From the NCBI RefSeq assembly GCF_028551255.1, contig NZ_CP117029.1, forward strand, positions 1,798,001 to 1,862,000: 64,000 nucleotides of DNA, in the 5' to 3' direction. The DNA comes from Vibrio tubiashii (GTDB taxonomy: Bacteria > Pseudomonadota > Gammaproteobacteria > Enterobacterales > Vibrionaceae). Of the stretch, positions 36,384 to 46,313 are shown in pieces. The notes beneath the pieces are model-generated. The model did not search any database and was not told the DNA's origin. It was given only the letters and a program-made list of their open reading frames with translations. A program made the position numbers and the translations under genes. Numbering within the stretch: position 1 is the stretch's first letter; every line of letters begins with the position of its first letter.

Positions 36384-38276
36384 TTAACTCAGTTTGAAGT
36401 TGGCTACCTGACGCTTAAGATCGTCGTTAGTATCATTGAGTCTTTCTGCTGCCTGTACCGTTTCTTGTCCGCTATCCACAAGCGACTCAACAATATCTCT
36501 TATAGACAACATGTTTCTACTTAGCTCTTCGGCCACGGTACTTTGCTCTTCCGTTGCGGCGGCTATCTGAGTGCTCACATCATCAATTTCTTTGACGGAG
36601 TCGCTCATCATGGAGAGGCTTTGAGAAACATCTGAGGTTTTATCTGCCGTTTCTTGGCATTGGTTTTTAGTTGCGTCCATGGCAGTAACGACACTCTCCG
36701 TCCCACTGAGGAGTTGGCTGAGCATATCTGAGATTTCCATTGTGCTGTTCTGAGTTCTTGCTGCAAGTGCCCTAACCTCATCCGCAACCACGGCAAATCC
36801 TCGTCCTTGCTCCCCAGCTCTAGCGGCCTCGATTGCGGCATTTAAGGCAAGTAAATTTGTTTGCTCTGAAATTTCCCCAATAACATTGAGCACATTACTG
36901 ATTTTATTTGCGTCTTGATTCATGCGCATGATGCTGTTGGACATCTCATCAACCTCTGAAACGAGTGCACTTACCGTATCAACTGCATTATTTACTATTT
37001 TCAAAGACGATATGGCTTCTTTACTAGCTTCATCAGTAATACGATTTGACTGATTAACGTTCTCTGCCACATTTCGCGCACTCTCACTCATTTCTGTAAT
37101 CGCGGTAACGACCTGTTCAGTCTCTTTTGAATGAGAGATAAGCTTGGACTCGTTGCTTCTCGCTGTAGAACCAAGCTGTTCGACACTTACTGAGATGTTT
37201 TCACTCGCATGAGAAATATGAAGCATCATTTGTTGCAGGTTTTCTACAAACTTATTGAAGCCTGCACTGATTTGCGCCAGGTCATCGTCACCATTAACAT
37301 CCAACCTTTGAGTCAAATCACCATTACCATGGGAAAGGTCGAGAACAGCAGATTTGAGTTTCAGTAACGGACGATATGCATAACGGAGAATGAGGAAAAT
37401 AGCGCCACAGCTGATAAGGAGCAATAGTCCGCCAGTGGCGAAAGATTCGTACATAGCACTATAAACATCGGTCAGGGCAGACTCCTGATCCACAAACACC
37501 ATTAACGTCCAGTACATGCCGGAAGCTAGATTCACTCGCTCAAAGTAGCCGTCAAATTGAATACCTAAATATGGAAAGGTTAGATGCCCTGACTGCTCGG
37601 CAAAAAACATCTGCTCCATTTCCTGAAAGTTAGGACTAATTTGAGATGGCGTTCGCCCAATATCATTAGGATCATCACTGGCAAAAAAGACTGCATTTCT
37701 ATCGGTGAGCGTTGCCGCTCCACCAGCAAACCGCATGTTACTTACTGCCGTTACAACATCACCTAACTGGACGTCCCCCAGAAGAACTCCAATAAACTGA
37801 CCACTCTCAACCACTGGCATGGTTACGCTCACCACTTTTTGCTTAGTGACTTGATCTTGGTATATATCAGTTAGTGAAACGCCAGAAGCATTCTTTGCGG
37901 CTCGGTACCAGTCTCGGGTGCGAAAATCAAACTTGGTCCCATCTAATGACATATAAGTGCGTCCATCATCGTAAGTCATAATGACATTTGAAATGGAACT
38001 GCTCTCTGCCAGTAAAGTAACTAGGTGTTGGTTTTCTGTATCACTGAGCTGGGAGTTGAAACTCTTGGCACCTTGAGCAATGGCATTTGTTTTGAATTGC
38101 ATCATCTGCTCTAGCTCTGATACGTGAAAACTCAGTTTGTCTGATGTTTTAGAAACAAGTCCGCCAATCATCTTGTCTCTCATCGCTAAGATGTTCAGCG
38201 TACCTAATACGATCAATGACACAGCAACCAAAGTGCCAACGCCAATGTAAATCCTTGATTTAAAGCCTAAGTTCAT
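36384..38276 (-). CDS. Methyl-accepting chemotaxis protein with dCache sensor
   Basis: About 630 residues; the ATG at 38276 has GAGG at an ideal distance, with an ATG one codon earlier and a GTG at 38288 as alternatives. Topology: N-terminal membrane helix, ~240-residue periplasmic dCache-type domain ([49 protein letters not shown]), second helix, HAMP and a 300-residue signalling coiled coil with hairpin tip [38 protein letters not shown]. It relays ligand binding to CheA/CheW. The RDWYRAA motif is seen in dCache receptors for amino acids, but the ligand is unknown. No CheR-tethering pentapeptide at the end. Confidence 0.92.
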   Translation of the reverse strand: MNLGFKSRIYIGVGTLVAVSLIVLGTLNILAMRDKMIGGLVSKTSDKLSFHVSELEQMMQFKTNAIAQGAKSFNSQLSDTENQHLVTLLAESSSISNVIMTYDDGRTYMSLDGTKFDFRTRDWYRAAKNASGVSLTDIYQDQVTKQKVVSVTMPVVESGQFIGVLLGDVQLGDVVTAVSNMRFAGGAATLTDRNAVFFASDDPNDIGRTPSQISPNFQEMEQMFFAEQSGHLTFPYLGIQFDGYFERVNLASGMYWTLMVFVDQESALTDVYSAMYESFATGGLLLLISCGAIFLILRYAYRPLLKLKSAVLDLSHGNGDLTQRLDVNGDDDLAQISAGFNKFVENLQQMMLHISHASENISVSVEQLGSTARSNESKLISHSKETEQVVTAITEMSESARNVAENVNQSNRITDEASKEAISSLKIVNNAVDTVSALVSEVDEMSNSIMRMNQDANKISNVLNVIGEISEQTNLLALNAAIEAARAGEQGRGFAVVADEVRALAARTQNSTMEISDMLSQLLSGTESVVTAMDATKNQCQETADKTSDVSQSLSMMSDSVKEIDDVSTQIAAATEEQSTVAEELSRNMLSIRDIVESLVDSGQETVQAAERLNDTNDDLKRQVANFKLS

Positions 38277-38288
38277 CATAAACCTCAC

Positions 38289-38691
38289 TTGCTAAGCGAG
38301 CTAACATGGAATTATGAATGACATTCGGTTGTTTTAGTTGTTATGTAGCGACGCCATATTGTTATTGTATGCGCGCAATCAACCCATCACCCAGCCAACG
38401 ATAACTTTCCTGCACAGTATGCAACTTAGTTATCAATAGAACATCTAGTTGCAGATGAGTGAATTTTCAATATTTAACTAAAGAAATGTATAAATAATCA
38501 TTCTTATTTACCACAAACTCATCTATTGACTGAATATATGAGATCTCATAGATACTTTTGAATCTATAAATATAGAGTCTCTACTCAGTGTCTATATTCA
38601 CCTATACACGAGTTTTCGTGTTGGCTAGGTAGCGAAAAACACTCTCGCTGCTTGTTCCTGATACTAAGTACTTAAATCTTGGAGCAAAATT
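38289..38691. other. Intergenic region before the PLP decarboxylase
   Basis: AT-rich. It holds an ACACGA-GTTT-TCGTGT hairpin (38606-38621) and a GGAG ribosome binding site before 38692. No gene was seen. Confidence 0.5.
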
Positions 38692-40590
38692 ATGAGTAAC
38701 GATAACAATATAAACTATGGACCGAAGCGAACACCTTGGATTGAGCAAGTTCCAGAGTTCGCTGTAGGTAAAATAACCGCACCTTCTGCTGATCCCATTG
38801 AGGTATACGCAGAAAGAAACTATGACTTTCACTATACCGAACAGGCAATTAATGGCTTTGACGTCGAATTACCACCGACAGGCCAAAACTGCGGTGAGCA
38901 AAACAATGTCTATGATCAGATACAAGCCTATGTCGATTCACAGAAAGAGAGGTTTTTAGGCTATCAGACGGAAGAGGATATTAGCTATAAAAATCGATTA
39001 GCACCTTTTCTTAACGTCAGCTTAAACAATGTTGGTGACCCATTCGTCAATGGCAACTATACGATCAACTCAAAGTGCGTCGAGCGCTCTGTCCTTGATT
39101 ACTACGCCTCACTTTGGAACGCTCAGTGGCCATCGCAAGGCCCATACATAGATGAAGATGGCAACTTCCAAAAAGGAGTAGGCGAAAGCTATTGGGGCTA
39201 TGTACTCACTATGGGCAGTACAGAAGGCAATTTATACGGCATGTTGAATGCCCGAGATTATCTCAGCGGAGTGATGCTGCTTGAAGAGGAAATACGTGCT
39301 GAAACCGATGATGGTGAGACAATTTCAAATTGCCAAGTGTATGCGCACCACCCTTCTCCACCAATCCACACTCCTAATGCATACACTCCGGTGGCGTTTT
39401 TCTCTGAAGACACTCACTACTCCATCGTCAAAGCAATGGCCGTAGAGAAAATAGAGACCTTTGGCGAACTTGGTAATCGGCTATATCCTGATGAGAACCC
39501 AGTCAGTCCGGGTAAGCCTTGGCCCGCTGAAGTAGAATCAGAAGGACCAACCACTGCGCTGCCTGCAGGCTCTGGTGCAATAGACGTGGATAAACTAATC
39601 CAATACGTCACTTTCTTTGCTGAAAGAAGATACCCAATACTTCTAGTCCTTAATTGCGGAACAACATTTAAAGGCGCATACGATGATGTTTCGACAATTA
39701 CCGCCAGGCTAAAACCAATCCTTGAAAGAAATGGACTATGGAAAAGAGAAGTACCTATCGATCCAGATGACCCAACTCATGGATATGAGACTCGGACCGG
39801 CTATTGGCTTCATATTGACGGAGCGCTTGGAGGAAGTTATGTCCCCTTCATAAAAATGGCGAAAGATTGTGATGAGTACCAAGCCTTCTTTAAAGAGCAT
39901 GGTGACTATACTGGTCCTAATTTCGACTTTACTAACCCTATGGTGCATTCAATTGTAACCAGTGGGCATAAATTTCCCGGAGCACCGTGGCCAACGGGTG
40001 TCTATATGACCAAGCAGCAGTATATGGTCTCTCCTCCGGATAACCCAGAATATATTGGTTCACCAGACACGACGTTTGCAGGCTCGCGAAATGGGCTATC
40101 GCCATTAGTGTTATGGGAATACTTCGCCCGCAATAGCTACAAAGAGCAAATTAGGCTGACAATGAAAGCTCAAGAAGTCGCCAAATATGCTCAGGAGCAA
40201 CTTGCGCTGGTTGCTGATTATTGGGCCGAAAAAGGATCACCTCTTCCTCAAGGGCTATGGTTGCAACGTACACCACTTTCGTTGTCACTCATATTTTGCC
40301 AGCCGAACGAAGAAATTATCTTCCGTTATTCTTTGGCAAAAGAAAGCACCACAGTGACGACTTACGAGAACGGCAAGGAGATTGATCAAGTTCGACACTA
40401 TGTTCACCTGTTTACGATGTGGGATGTAGATAAACAACTCATAGACAGTCTATGTGAAGACTTAAAGCAAGACGGAGCGTTTGATACTCGACTGTTTAAA
40501 AAGATTAAACAGTCGACTGTACACAAACCTAGAGTGAAGAACGCTGTAAGACAAATTCAGCTTCCACTTAAGGGGCGGTCCTTTCGTTAG
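38692..40590 (+). CDS. Large PLP-dependent group II decarboxylase
   Basis: 632 residues, larger than histidine (about 380) or glutamate (about 470) decarboxylases. PLP Lys427 lies in VTSGHKFPGAPWPTGVYM, related to the SGHK motif of histidine and aromatic amino acid decarboxylases; upstream are the substrate/PLP parts TMGSTEGNLYGMLNARDYL, HYSIVKAMAVEKIE and LHIDGALGGSYVP. A long acidic, Pro-rich insert (GNRLYPDENPVSPGKPWPAEVE..) and an extended N-terminus are unlike the classical enzymes. The substrate is therefore open; an amino acid decarboxylase for amine synthesis or acid stress is likely. It stands alone with a strong terminator behind it. Confidence 0.82.
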   Translation: MSNDNNINYGPKRTPWIEQVPEFAVGKITAPSADPIEVYAERNYDFHYTEQAINGFDVELPPTGQNCGEQNNVYDQIQAYVDSQKERFLGYQTEEDISYKNRLAPFLNVSLNNVGDPFVNGNYTINSKCVERSVLDYYASLWNAQWPSQGPYIDEDGNFQKGVGESYWGYVLTMGSTEGNLYGMLNARDYLSGVMLLEEEIRAETDDGETISNCQVYAHHPSPPIHTPNAYTPVAFFSEDTHYSIVKAMAVEKIETFGELGNRLYPDENPVSPGKPWPAEVESEGPTTALPAGSGAIDVDKLIQYVTFFAERRYPILLVLNCGTTFKGAYDDVSTITARLKPILERNGLWKREVPIDPDDPTHGYETRTGYWLHIDGALGGSYVPFIKMAKDCDEYQAFFKEHGDYTGPNFDFTNPMVHSIVTSGHKFPGAPWPTGVYMTKQQYMVSPPDNPEYIGSPDTTFAGSRNGLSPLVLWEYFARNSYKEQIRLTMKAQEVAKYAQEQLALVADYWAEKGSPLPQGLWLQRTPLSLSLIFCQPNEEIIFRYSLAKESTTVTTYENGKEIDQVRHYVHLFTMWDVDKQLIDSLCEDLKQDGAFDTRLFKKIKQSTVHKPRVKNAVRQIQLPLKGRSFR

Positions 40591-40621
40591 AGAACTAGAA
40601 GTGTTTGAATACTAAACTTTC

Positions 40622-40648
40622 AAGTAGCCCAATCACATTGGGCTACTT
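40622..40648. terminator. Bidirectional terminator
   Basis: Perfect 11-bp stem AAGTAGCCCAA / TTGGGCTACTT with a 5-base loop, between the convergent decarboxylase and DUF1330 genes. Confidence 0.8.
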
Positions 40649-40661
40649 CTCTGAAATACCC

Positions 40662-41072
40662 TTACTTAGGGACTCTAGTCTCGATGTTCAGTTGCCCTTC
40701 AAGACCAGCTTCACGATGAACGCTTAGTGCTTGGAACTCCTCACATGAGGTCATATCTAGTAGAGCTTGGCGCGACGGGTACTTTACAATTACGCAAGCA
40801 TCCCAGAGGTCATCTACCTGACCTAGGATGAGTCCGGTCACTTCAGAATAAAACACCACTTCGGCACCATACTTCTCTAACACGCTTAGCATAGGTTGAC
40901 CGTATAGGTGATAGGCTTCAACGCCCGTTAGCTCGGTTTCTCTTCCATCTGCATACTGGGCTTTGTCGCGAAATTTAAAGAGATTAAGTAAATGGATCTC
41001 ACCGGAATTAGGATTGTCTGTGAGTGCATTCATCTGTTGCTCAGACGGGTAAAGCTGATTAATAACTTCCAT
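40662..41072 (-). CDS. DUF1330 domain protein
   Basis: 136 residues from the ATG at 41072, which has GGAG at 8 bp; four extra codons upstream are unlikely. Pattern of the dimeric ferredoxin-like DUF1330 family: HLLNLFKFRDKAQYADG, YGQPMLSVLEKYGAEVVFYSEV, WDACVIVKYPSRQALLDMTSCEEF. No reaction is established for the family. It leads a row of small enzyme genes on the minus strand that are not tightly coupled. Confidence 0.8.
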   Translation of the reverse strand: MEVINQLYPSEQQMNALTDNPNSGEIHLLNLFKFRDKAQYADGRETELTGVEAYHLYGQPMLSVLEKYGAEVVFYSEVTGLILGQVDDLWDACVIVKYPSRQALLDMTSCEEFQALSVHREAGLEGQLNIETRVPK

Positions 41073-41102
41073 GTTATTCTCCATAAAGCGCGGGGTTTAA
41101 GC

Positions 41103-41591
41103 TCAGTTATGCTCTAACCATTTGTGCATAATGTAACTGTCAACCAAGCCGTGAATACGATGCCGATAGGCTTTCGGTATTGTCCCTATGATGTTGTAGC
41201 CTAGCGATTGCCACAGCTTAACGGCGATCTCGTTAGTAGAAACAACAGAGTTAAACTGCATCGCCTTAAACCCAAGTTCAACCGCAACAGTTTGCGAGTG
41301 GATGCACATTTTCCTCGCTACCCCTTTACCTCTCGCGGCTTCAGCAACCATATAGCCGCAATTACAAATATGATCGCTCGGCCCCTGCGCATTCGCTTTT
41401 ATATAATAGGAACCAAGCACTTGGTCTTCCTCAATAAAGACGAAGGTTTTCATCACTTGCTTACACCAAAGGTCATACGCTTGTTCGATATCCATATCCG
41501 CTGCAAACGCATACGTCTCTTGAGCCAGAATGACTTGCGCAAAGGTGGGCCAAAACTGAGCAAAGTCTTCCTTGGTCATCTCTCTAATCAT
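41103..41591 (-). CDS. GNAT family N-acetyltransferase
   Basis: 162 residues. The acetyl-CoA-binding motif is YMVAEAARGKGVARKMCIHSQTVAVELGFKAMQFN, followed by NEIAVKLWQSLGYNIIGTIPKAYRH, typical of the RimI-like GNAT fold. It transfers an acetyl group to a small amine or antibiotic-like compound; the substrate cannot be read. It stands 30 bp upstream of the DUF1330 gene and 50 bp after the VOC gene. Confidence 0.88.
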   Translation of the reverse strand: MIREMTKEDFAQFWPTFAQVILAQETYAFAADMDIEQAYDLWCKQVMKTFVFIEEDQVLGSYYIKANAQGPSDHICNCGYMVAEAARGKGVARKMCIHSQTVAVELGFKAMQFNSVVSTNEIAVKLWQSLGYNIIGTIPKAYRHRIHGLVDSYIMHKWLEHN

Positions 41592-41643
41592 TCTGTTCCC
41601 TCATTCTTTTAAATGCCTACATAAGCCGCAGTGAATCTACGCT

Positions 41644-42012
41644 TTATGGGTAGATACTAACCTCAATCAGGTTTGAGTCAGGGTCGAGAAAGTAAACAGA
41701 CTCAATCGCGCCAGTCGCTCCCGACTTCTCAACAGGCCCCTCAACGATGGTTACTTGCTCTGCTTTAAGATGATTGATGATCTCTTCCATTTTCCATGAA
41801 GAGATCAAACACAGATCTCCAGAGCCAACTCGTGCCCTATTCCTTGGCTCTTGTCCAAGTAATTGAAAGTTAATTTTCTGGTTACCAAACTGTACGGCTT
41901 TACGCCCACCAGCGAAAGTAAGCTCCTTCATTAACAGTACGCGCTGGTAAAACGACACTGACGCGTCAATATCAGAAACTGTCAGCACGATATGGTCTAT
42001 GTGGCTAATCAT
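41644..42012 (-). CDS. VOC/glyoxalase-type protein
   Basis: 122 residues, one VOC module of two beta-alpha-beta-beta-beta units: SHIDHIVLTVSDIDASVSFYQRVL, KAVQFGNQKINFQL, RVGSGDLCLISS and the metal Glu in SVYFLDPDSNLIEVSIYP. The His and Glu ligands are present. It may be a dioxygenase-like, isomerase or resistance-type enzyme; the GATGAIESVYFLDP motif is common in small stand-alone VOC proteins. Substrate unknown. Confidence 0.85.
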   Translation of the reverse strand: MISHIDHIVLTVSDIDASVSFYQRVLLMKELTFAGGRKAVQFGNQKINFQLLGQEPRNRARVGSGDLCLISSWKMEEIINHLKAEQVTIVEGPVEKSGATGAIESVYFLDPDSNLIEVSIYP

Positions 42013-42095
42013 AAAATCCCTCGATTATTTGACTTCGACTTGCTCTCGCGCATATTGGAACTTGTTCAAGTAGGAGTCAAACCCGCCAGATATTA

Positions 42096-42647
42096 TTAAT
42101 CCTGATTTAAACGCCGTATCAGTTTTGCTGGCGTCCCACCATATAAACAATCTGCTGGCACATCGCTGTTCACCACTGAATTTGCCGCTATTACCGAACG
42201 TGCTCCTATCGTCACACCCTGATTAATCACGCAGTTACCGCCGATCCAAACGTCGTCTTCGACGATAATCGGTTTGCAGTACGTTTCCCACTCTCTTCGC
42301 TTGTTAAAGTCTAATGAATGTGACGCAGTGTAAAACTGTGTGCTAGGGCCAATCAGTACGTTATCACCAATAGTAATTTTTGCCCCATCTAGCATTACCA
42401 CATTCATGTTGATAAAGGTGTTATCGCCAATTTCGATTGTTTTACCAAATTCACAATGAAATGGTGGTCGTACAATACTCTGACCTACTGACCCAAATAA
42501 AGCGTTCTGCAATGCCTCTGTTTCATCTGATTCGATGGATTGGTTAAACGCTTTTAAGGTAGCTAGAGCATGAGTTCGAAGATCATTTATTTCTTGGTCA
42601 GCACCATCAAACCGCTGACCTGACATCATTTTTTCTAGTTCAGACAT
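42096..42647 (-). CDS. Left-handed beta-helix O-acetyltransferase (maltose/galactoside type)
   Basis: 183 residues from the ATG at 42647. N-terminal mac domain (SELEKMMSGQRFDGADQEI) precedes hexapeptide repeats (NTFINMNVVMLDGAKITIGDNVLIGPS, VIVEDDVWIGGNCVINQGVTIGARSVIAANSVV). The catalytic His lies in YTASHSLD. It acetylates a sugar or related compound with acetyl-CoA. Length matches the maltose acetyltransferase branch. Stand-alone on the minus strand. Confidence 0.9.
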   Translation of the reverse strand: MSELEKMMSGQRFDGADQEINDLRTHALATLKAFNQSIESDETEALQNALFGSVGQSIVRPPFHCEFGKTIEIGDNTFINMNVVMLDGAKITIGDNVLIGPSTQFYTASHSLDFNKRREWETYCKPIIVEDDVWIGGNCVINQGVTIGARSVIAANSVVNSDVPADCLYGGTPAKLIRRLNQD

Positions 42648-42854
42648 GAAAATCACTCACTGATTAAGACTCTTCGAAGCTAACAGCTTTATAGAAATTT
42701 AAACAGAGTAAAGACAGAAAAAGTACTTTCCTATTTTCAATCTAAACTTATAGATGAGGGAAATTTGTAAACTTATAGCGCAATATAAATATGAAACTAT
42801 ATTTATATTTAAAAGACAAAAGATCTTTGCTTTAGAGAGTACGGATTGATAAAT

Positions 42855-43916
42855 ATGATAATAAATAAAAGGTCAGTTGTAATAATACTTGCCATGGCAT
42901 TGGTAGGTATCGCTCCGCTATTTTGGCTAATACTGTATAGCGGAGAAAACGCTCATAGCCACGACTATGAGCACCAACATCACACTCTTTCAGCAAATGT
43001 TCGGAAAGACCAATTTCCGAGTTCAAACCTTGTGTCTCCAATCCCTTCAGACCATCAAGTTGATAAGAATCAAGCCAAAATAGGCTGGCTACTATTCAAA
43101 GATCCTCAGCTCTCTTCTAATGGTCAAATTAGCTGCGAATCTTGTCACGACTTGAGCAGCAATGGCGCAGAACCAACCGCTGTCTCGACTGGTGTTGAAG
43201 GACTCGGAGAAAGAAACTCTCTTACCGTCTTTAATGCTGCACTGAATTACCGTTTTTTCTGGGATGGAAGAGCTAACACTTTGAATGATCAAATTGATGG
43301 CCCGATACACAGCAACGTCGAGATGAACTCTAATTGGAAAGATATCACCGAATACGTTACAAACTCTCCTCAATATTCCCAGCTTTTTGGTGAGCAACAA
43401 GTCGAAATCAATGAAGCGACTATTAAGTCTATGCTCGTCGAGTTTATGAACGCCCTTGTCACGCCAGACTCCCCTTTTGACAAGTACCTTTCTGGCGATA
43501 GAAACGCCCTAACGACTCAGCAAATAGAAGGATGGAAACTTTTCCAGCAGCATGGATGTATCCGCTGCCATCGTGGCACCAATATCGGTGGTGGTATGGT
43601 GATGAAATTTGGCTTGTATGGTCAAGAGTACAACGGGCAAGAACGTTCCGCTGATACTGGCCGTCATATGCATACCAATAAGCAGGAAGACATGTACATC
43701 TTTAGGGTAGCAAGCCTAAGGAATGTTGCGGCAACCCCACCTTATTTTCACGATGGGCAAACACGCAACCTTGAAGACGCTATTGAAATTATGGCGCGCA
43801 GTCAGCTCGGACTTTCATTAGCTCCTAAAGAAATTGACGCCATAAGTGCATTTCTAAACACCCTATCGGCCGAAAGACCTGCCATCCTTGAGGAGTTTGA
43901 AAATGAATCTTACTAA
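42855..43916 (+). CDS. Membrane-anchored di-haem cytochrome c peroxidase family protein
   Basis: 353 residues from the ATG at 42855. A non-cleaved N-terminal anchor (VVIILAMALVGIAPLFWLIL) is followed by a His-rich stretch (HSHDYEHQHH) and a CCP/MauG-type di-haem core with CESCH and CIRCH haem sites. Other core parts are KIGWLLFKDPQLSSNGQISCESC, FFWDGRANTLNDQIDGPI and VASLRNVAATPPYFHDGQTRNL. It should work in the periplasm, reducing peroxide or modifying a partner. It overlaps the hybrid kinase gene by 14 bp. The anchor and His-rich tail differ from soluble CcpA enzymes and suggest a localised or sensory role, which is inferred. Confidence 0.87.
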   Translation: MIINKRSVVIILAMALVGIAPLFWLILYSGENAHSHDYEHQHHTLSANVRKDQFPSSNLVSPIPSDHQVDKNQAKIGWLLFKDPQLSSNGQISCESCHDLSSNGAEPTAVSTGVEGLGERNSLTVFNAALNYRFFWDGRANTLNDQIDGPIHSNVEMNSNWKDITEYVTNSPQYSQLFGEQQVEINEATIKSMLVEFMNALVTPDSPFDKYLSGDRNALTTQQIEGWKLFQQHGCIRCHRGTNIGGGMVMKFGLYGQEYNGQERSADTGRHMHTNKQEDMYIFRVASLRNVAATPPYFHDGQTRNLEDAIEIMARSQLGLSLAPKEIDAISAFLNTLSAERPAILEEFENESY

Positions 43917-46236
43917 AATCTTGTTTTCACTCGCTTCAGTCTTGTCTTTGTCAATTGGCACCCTAGTATATTTTCTATATCAGGAGCATAAACAAATTAC
44001 GGAGTTCTATTCTTCGATTAGTTCCTTAGGTCATGAGATCATTGAAGTTCGCGACGCAGTCACTAATCACGCCCTATCTCCTCAGTTAGATCCCTATTTT
44101 TTAAATGCAGAGATCGTCAATCTTGAAAAAGAGAGTAAAGGTTTGCTTTCTCGTTACCAGAAGACGCAAAAATTAGGCCTTTACAACAAGCAAACAAACG
44201 AAGTCTTGACCCAGTTCCACCAATCCTTGCTGGCTCTGTCAGAAACTTTAGATAAAGTGGTTGGACTAATTATTGTTAAAGATGCCTTACTCACATCAGT
44301 GATAGAACACGTGGAACTCGGTACCGAGAGCTCTGATTTAGAGCGAGACATCATAGCCAAGAAGATACATCAAAACGCGAGTTTGGATTACATACCCGCC
44401 AAATTGAAATCAACTGTTTCAACTTTTAAGCAGGTAGATTCTCAAAGACGCGCACTCTTTGCTTCACTTCTCTCACCTAAAAATTCCGAGTTTGTCGAAC
44501 ACTCGGAGAAGCAGCTAAGGCAGCAAGCGATAAACGTTCAAAATAAAATATTCCAGTTACTCGCTACTCTAGCTATCGTTGTTTCCGCATTTGTGATTTA
44601 CACCTATGTACACCGCTTACAAGAGTTAAAACGGAACAACCACGCCTATCAAGAGGCAATCGATAGAACGGAGAAGGCCAATCACGCCAAATCTATTTTC
44701 TTAGCCACGATGAGTCACGAACTAAGAACGCCGATGAGTGGTGTCCTCGGTGTTGCACAGATGATTCGTGAAGACACCAACGAATCTAGAACCAAAGAAC
44801 ACGCTGATATCATTATTAATTCTGGTAATCATCTGGTCACACTGCTTAATGACATTCTCGACTTTTCAAAGGTAGAAGAAGGTAAGCTTGAACTCGAACA
44901 TACCCCATTTTCGTTGAGAGAGCTTGTTCAGCCTTTAGAAAGCACCTTACTACCACTGGCTCAGAGAAAGAACATCACACTCACTATTCCACATTACCCA
45001 TCCGACGATCTAAAACTGGTTGGGGATGTGGCTCGTACAAGGCAACTGCTATTCAACCTGATTGGAAACGCCATTAAGTTCACTCAACAAGGCAAAGTCG
45101 AGGTCAATATCCAAATAAACGATTCGGGTTCAGTCGGTGTGCTGTTTACCGTTACGGACACGGGTATCGGTATTGAGGATGACAAGCTAAACAGTATTTT
45201 TATTCCCTTCGAGCAAGCTGAGCTCTCTACTACCCGAAAATTCGGCGGCACAGGTCTTGGCCTTTCGATTGTGAAAAAGCTAGTCGATTTAATGGAGGGC
45301 GATATTTCAGTCTCTAGCCGAGTTGGCTATGGTTCTAAATTCGATATTTTCCTCCCTCTTGAAGTTCAACAAGACCGCGTGGACTTAAGTAATATCGAAG
45401 AAGCCTCTCTGAACAACACTGAACATTTACATAAAAAACGAATACTCTTGGTTGAAGACAACCGGGTCAACGCCGTTGTCGCGAAAGGTTTCCTTAAAGA
45501 TTACGCACAAGACATCACGTGGGCAGAAGACGGATTGCAAGCCCTTGAGGTTTTAGAGAACGAACAGTTTGATCTCATCGTTATTGATAACCACATGCCC
45601 AACCTCAGTGGTGTTGAAACCATCAAGCGTATAAGAGAGACACTAAAACTCGATACCGTGATATTCGCGTATACGGCAGATGTCTTCAAAGAAGCTCACG
45701 ACTCGCTAATTGACGCGGGCGCTAATTTCGTACTCACGAAACCCCTTCAAAAACCGAGTCTAGAGCTCGCATTAAAACAGTTTTCTCGTGAAATTATGGC
45801 GAGTTCGCAGCAAGAAATTGAGGGAAACACGGTTGTACCTTTAATTCGTCATCCCGCAAGCCAACTCGCGCTTACAGAAGAAGAGTTGTCTGCCAGTTCA
45901 TCTTTTAATGACCAGTCATTGAGTCGCGTGACTAAGCTAGAACTGTTAATCGGTTTAAAAACAAAGCTTAATGCTTTAACTGACCAACTTATTGAAGCCT
46001 ATTCAAGTTCAAGCCTAGAATTGCTAATTGAAGCTTTAAGCCAAATAGAGACATCTGCGTCAGAGCTCGAGCTTGAAGAAGTGCTTGCTCTCGCTACAGT
46101 GGCAAAAGAGAGTTGTGAAAACAGCGAGCTACCCAACGTTGAACACTTACAGCAACTGATCAACCGGATGTTGGTTAACCTCCATCAGGCACAGCGGCTT
46201 ACTTTGGAATTAAGTCACTCAACAAAACATGCATAA
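43903..46236 (+). CDS. Hybrid histidine kinase with periplasmic sensor and receiver
   Basis: 777 residues from the ATG at 43903, which follows GAGGAG. Two membrane helices (~5-25 and ~215-235) enclose a helical periplasmic sensor of the DAHL/four-helix kind. Cytoplasmic parts: HisKA with SHELRTPMSGVLG, HATPase with FNLIGNAIKFT, DTGIGIEDD and FGGTGLGLSIVKK, then a receiver with LLVEDNRVNA and phospho-Asp in IDNHMP. The last ~150 residues are helical without a clear HPt His. No partner regulator gene is nearby. It overlaps the peroxidase gene, so the two are coregulated and translationally coupled. Confidence 0.92.
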   Translation: MNLTKILFSLASVLSLSIGTLVYFLYQEHKQITEFYSSISSLGHEIIEVRDAVTNHALSPQLDPYFLNAEIVNLEKESKGLLSRYQKTQKLGLYNKQTNEVLTQFHQSLLALSETLDKVVGLIIVKDALLTSVIEHVELGTESSDLERDIIAKKIHQNASLDYIPAKLKSTVSTFKQVDSQRRALFASLLSPKNSEFVEHSEKQLRQQAINVQNKIFQLLATLAIVVSAFVIYTYVHRLQELKRNNHAYQEAIDRTEKANHAKSIFLATMSHELRTPMSGVLGVAQMIREDTNESRTKEHADIIINSGNHLVTLLNDILDFSKVEEGKLELEHTPFSLRELVQPLESTLLPLAQRKNITLTIPHYPSDDLKLVGDVARTRQLLFNLIGNAIKFTQQGKVEVNIQINDSGSVGVLFTVTDTGIGIEDDKLNSIFIPFEQAELSTTRKFGGTGLGLSIVKKLVDLMEGDISVSSRVGYGSKFDIFLPLEVQQDRVDLSNIEEASLNNTEHLHKKRILLVEDNRVNAVVAKGFLKDYAQDITWAEDGLQALEVLENEQFDLIVIDNHMPNLSGVETIKRIRETLKLDTVIFAYTADVFKEAHDSLIDAGANFVLTKPLQKPSLELALKQFSREIMASSQQEIEGNTVVPLIRHPASQLALTEEELSASSSFNDQSLSRVTKLELLIGLKTKLNALTDQLIEAYSSSSLELLIEALSQIETSASELELEEVLALATVAKESCENSELPNVEHLQQLINRMLVNLHQAQRLTLELSHSTKHA

Positions 46237-46272
46237 TCTCATGAACAAAACGTACATATGCCCTTGAACGAA

Positions 46273-46296
46273 AAACGGAGCCTTCAGGCTCCGTTT
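46273..46296. terminator. Bidirectional terminator
   Basis: Perfect 10-bp stem AAACGGAGCC / GGCTCCGTTT with TTCA loop, between the convergent kinase and PilZ genes. Confidence 0.8.
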
Positions 46297-46313
46297 AGAA
46301 ATTACTAGTGAAA

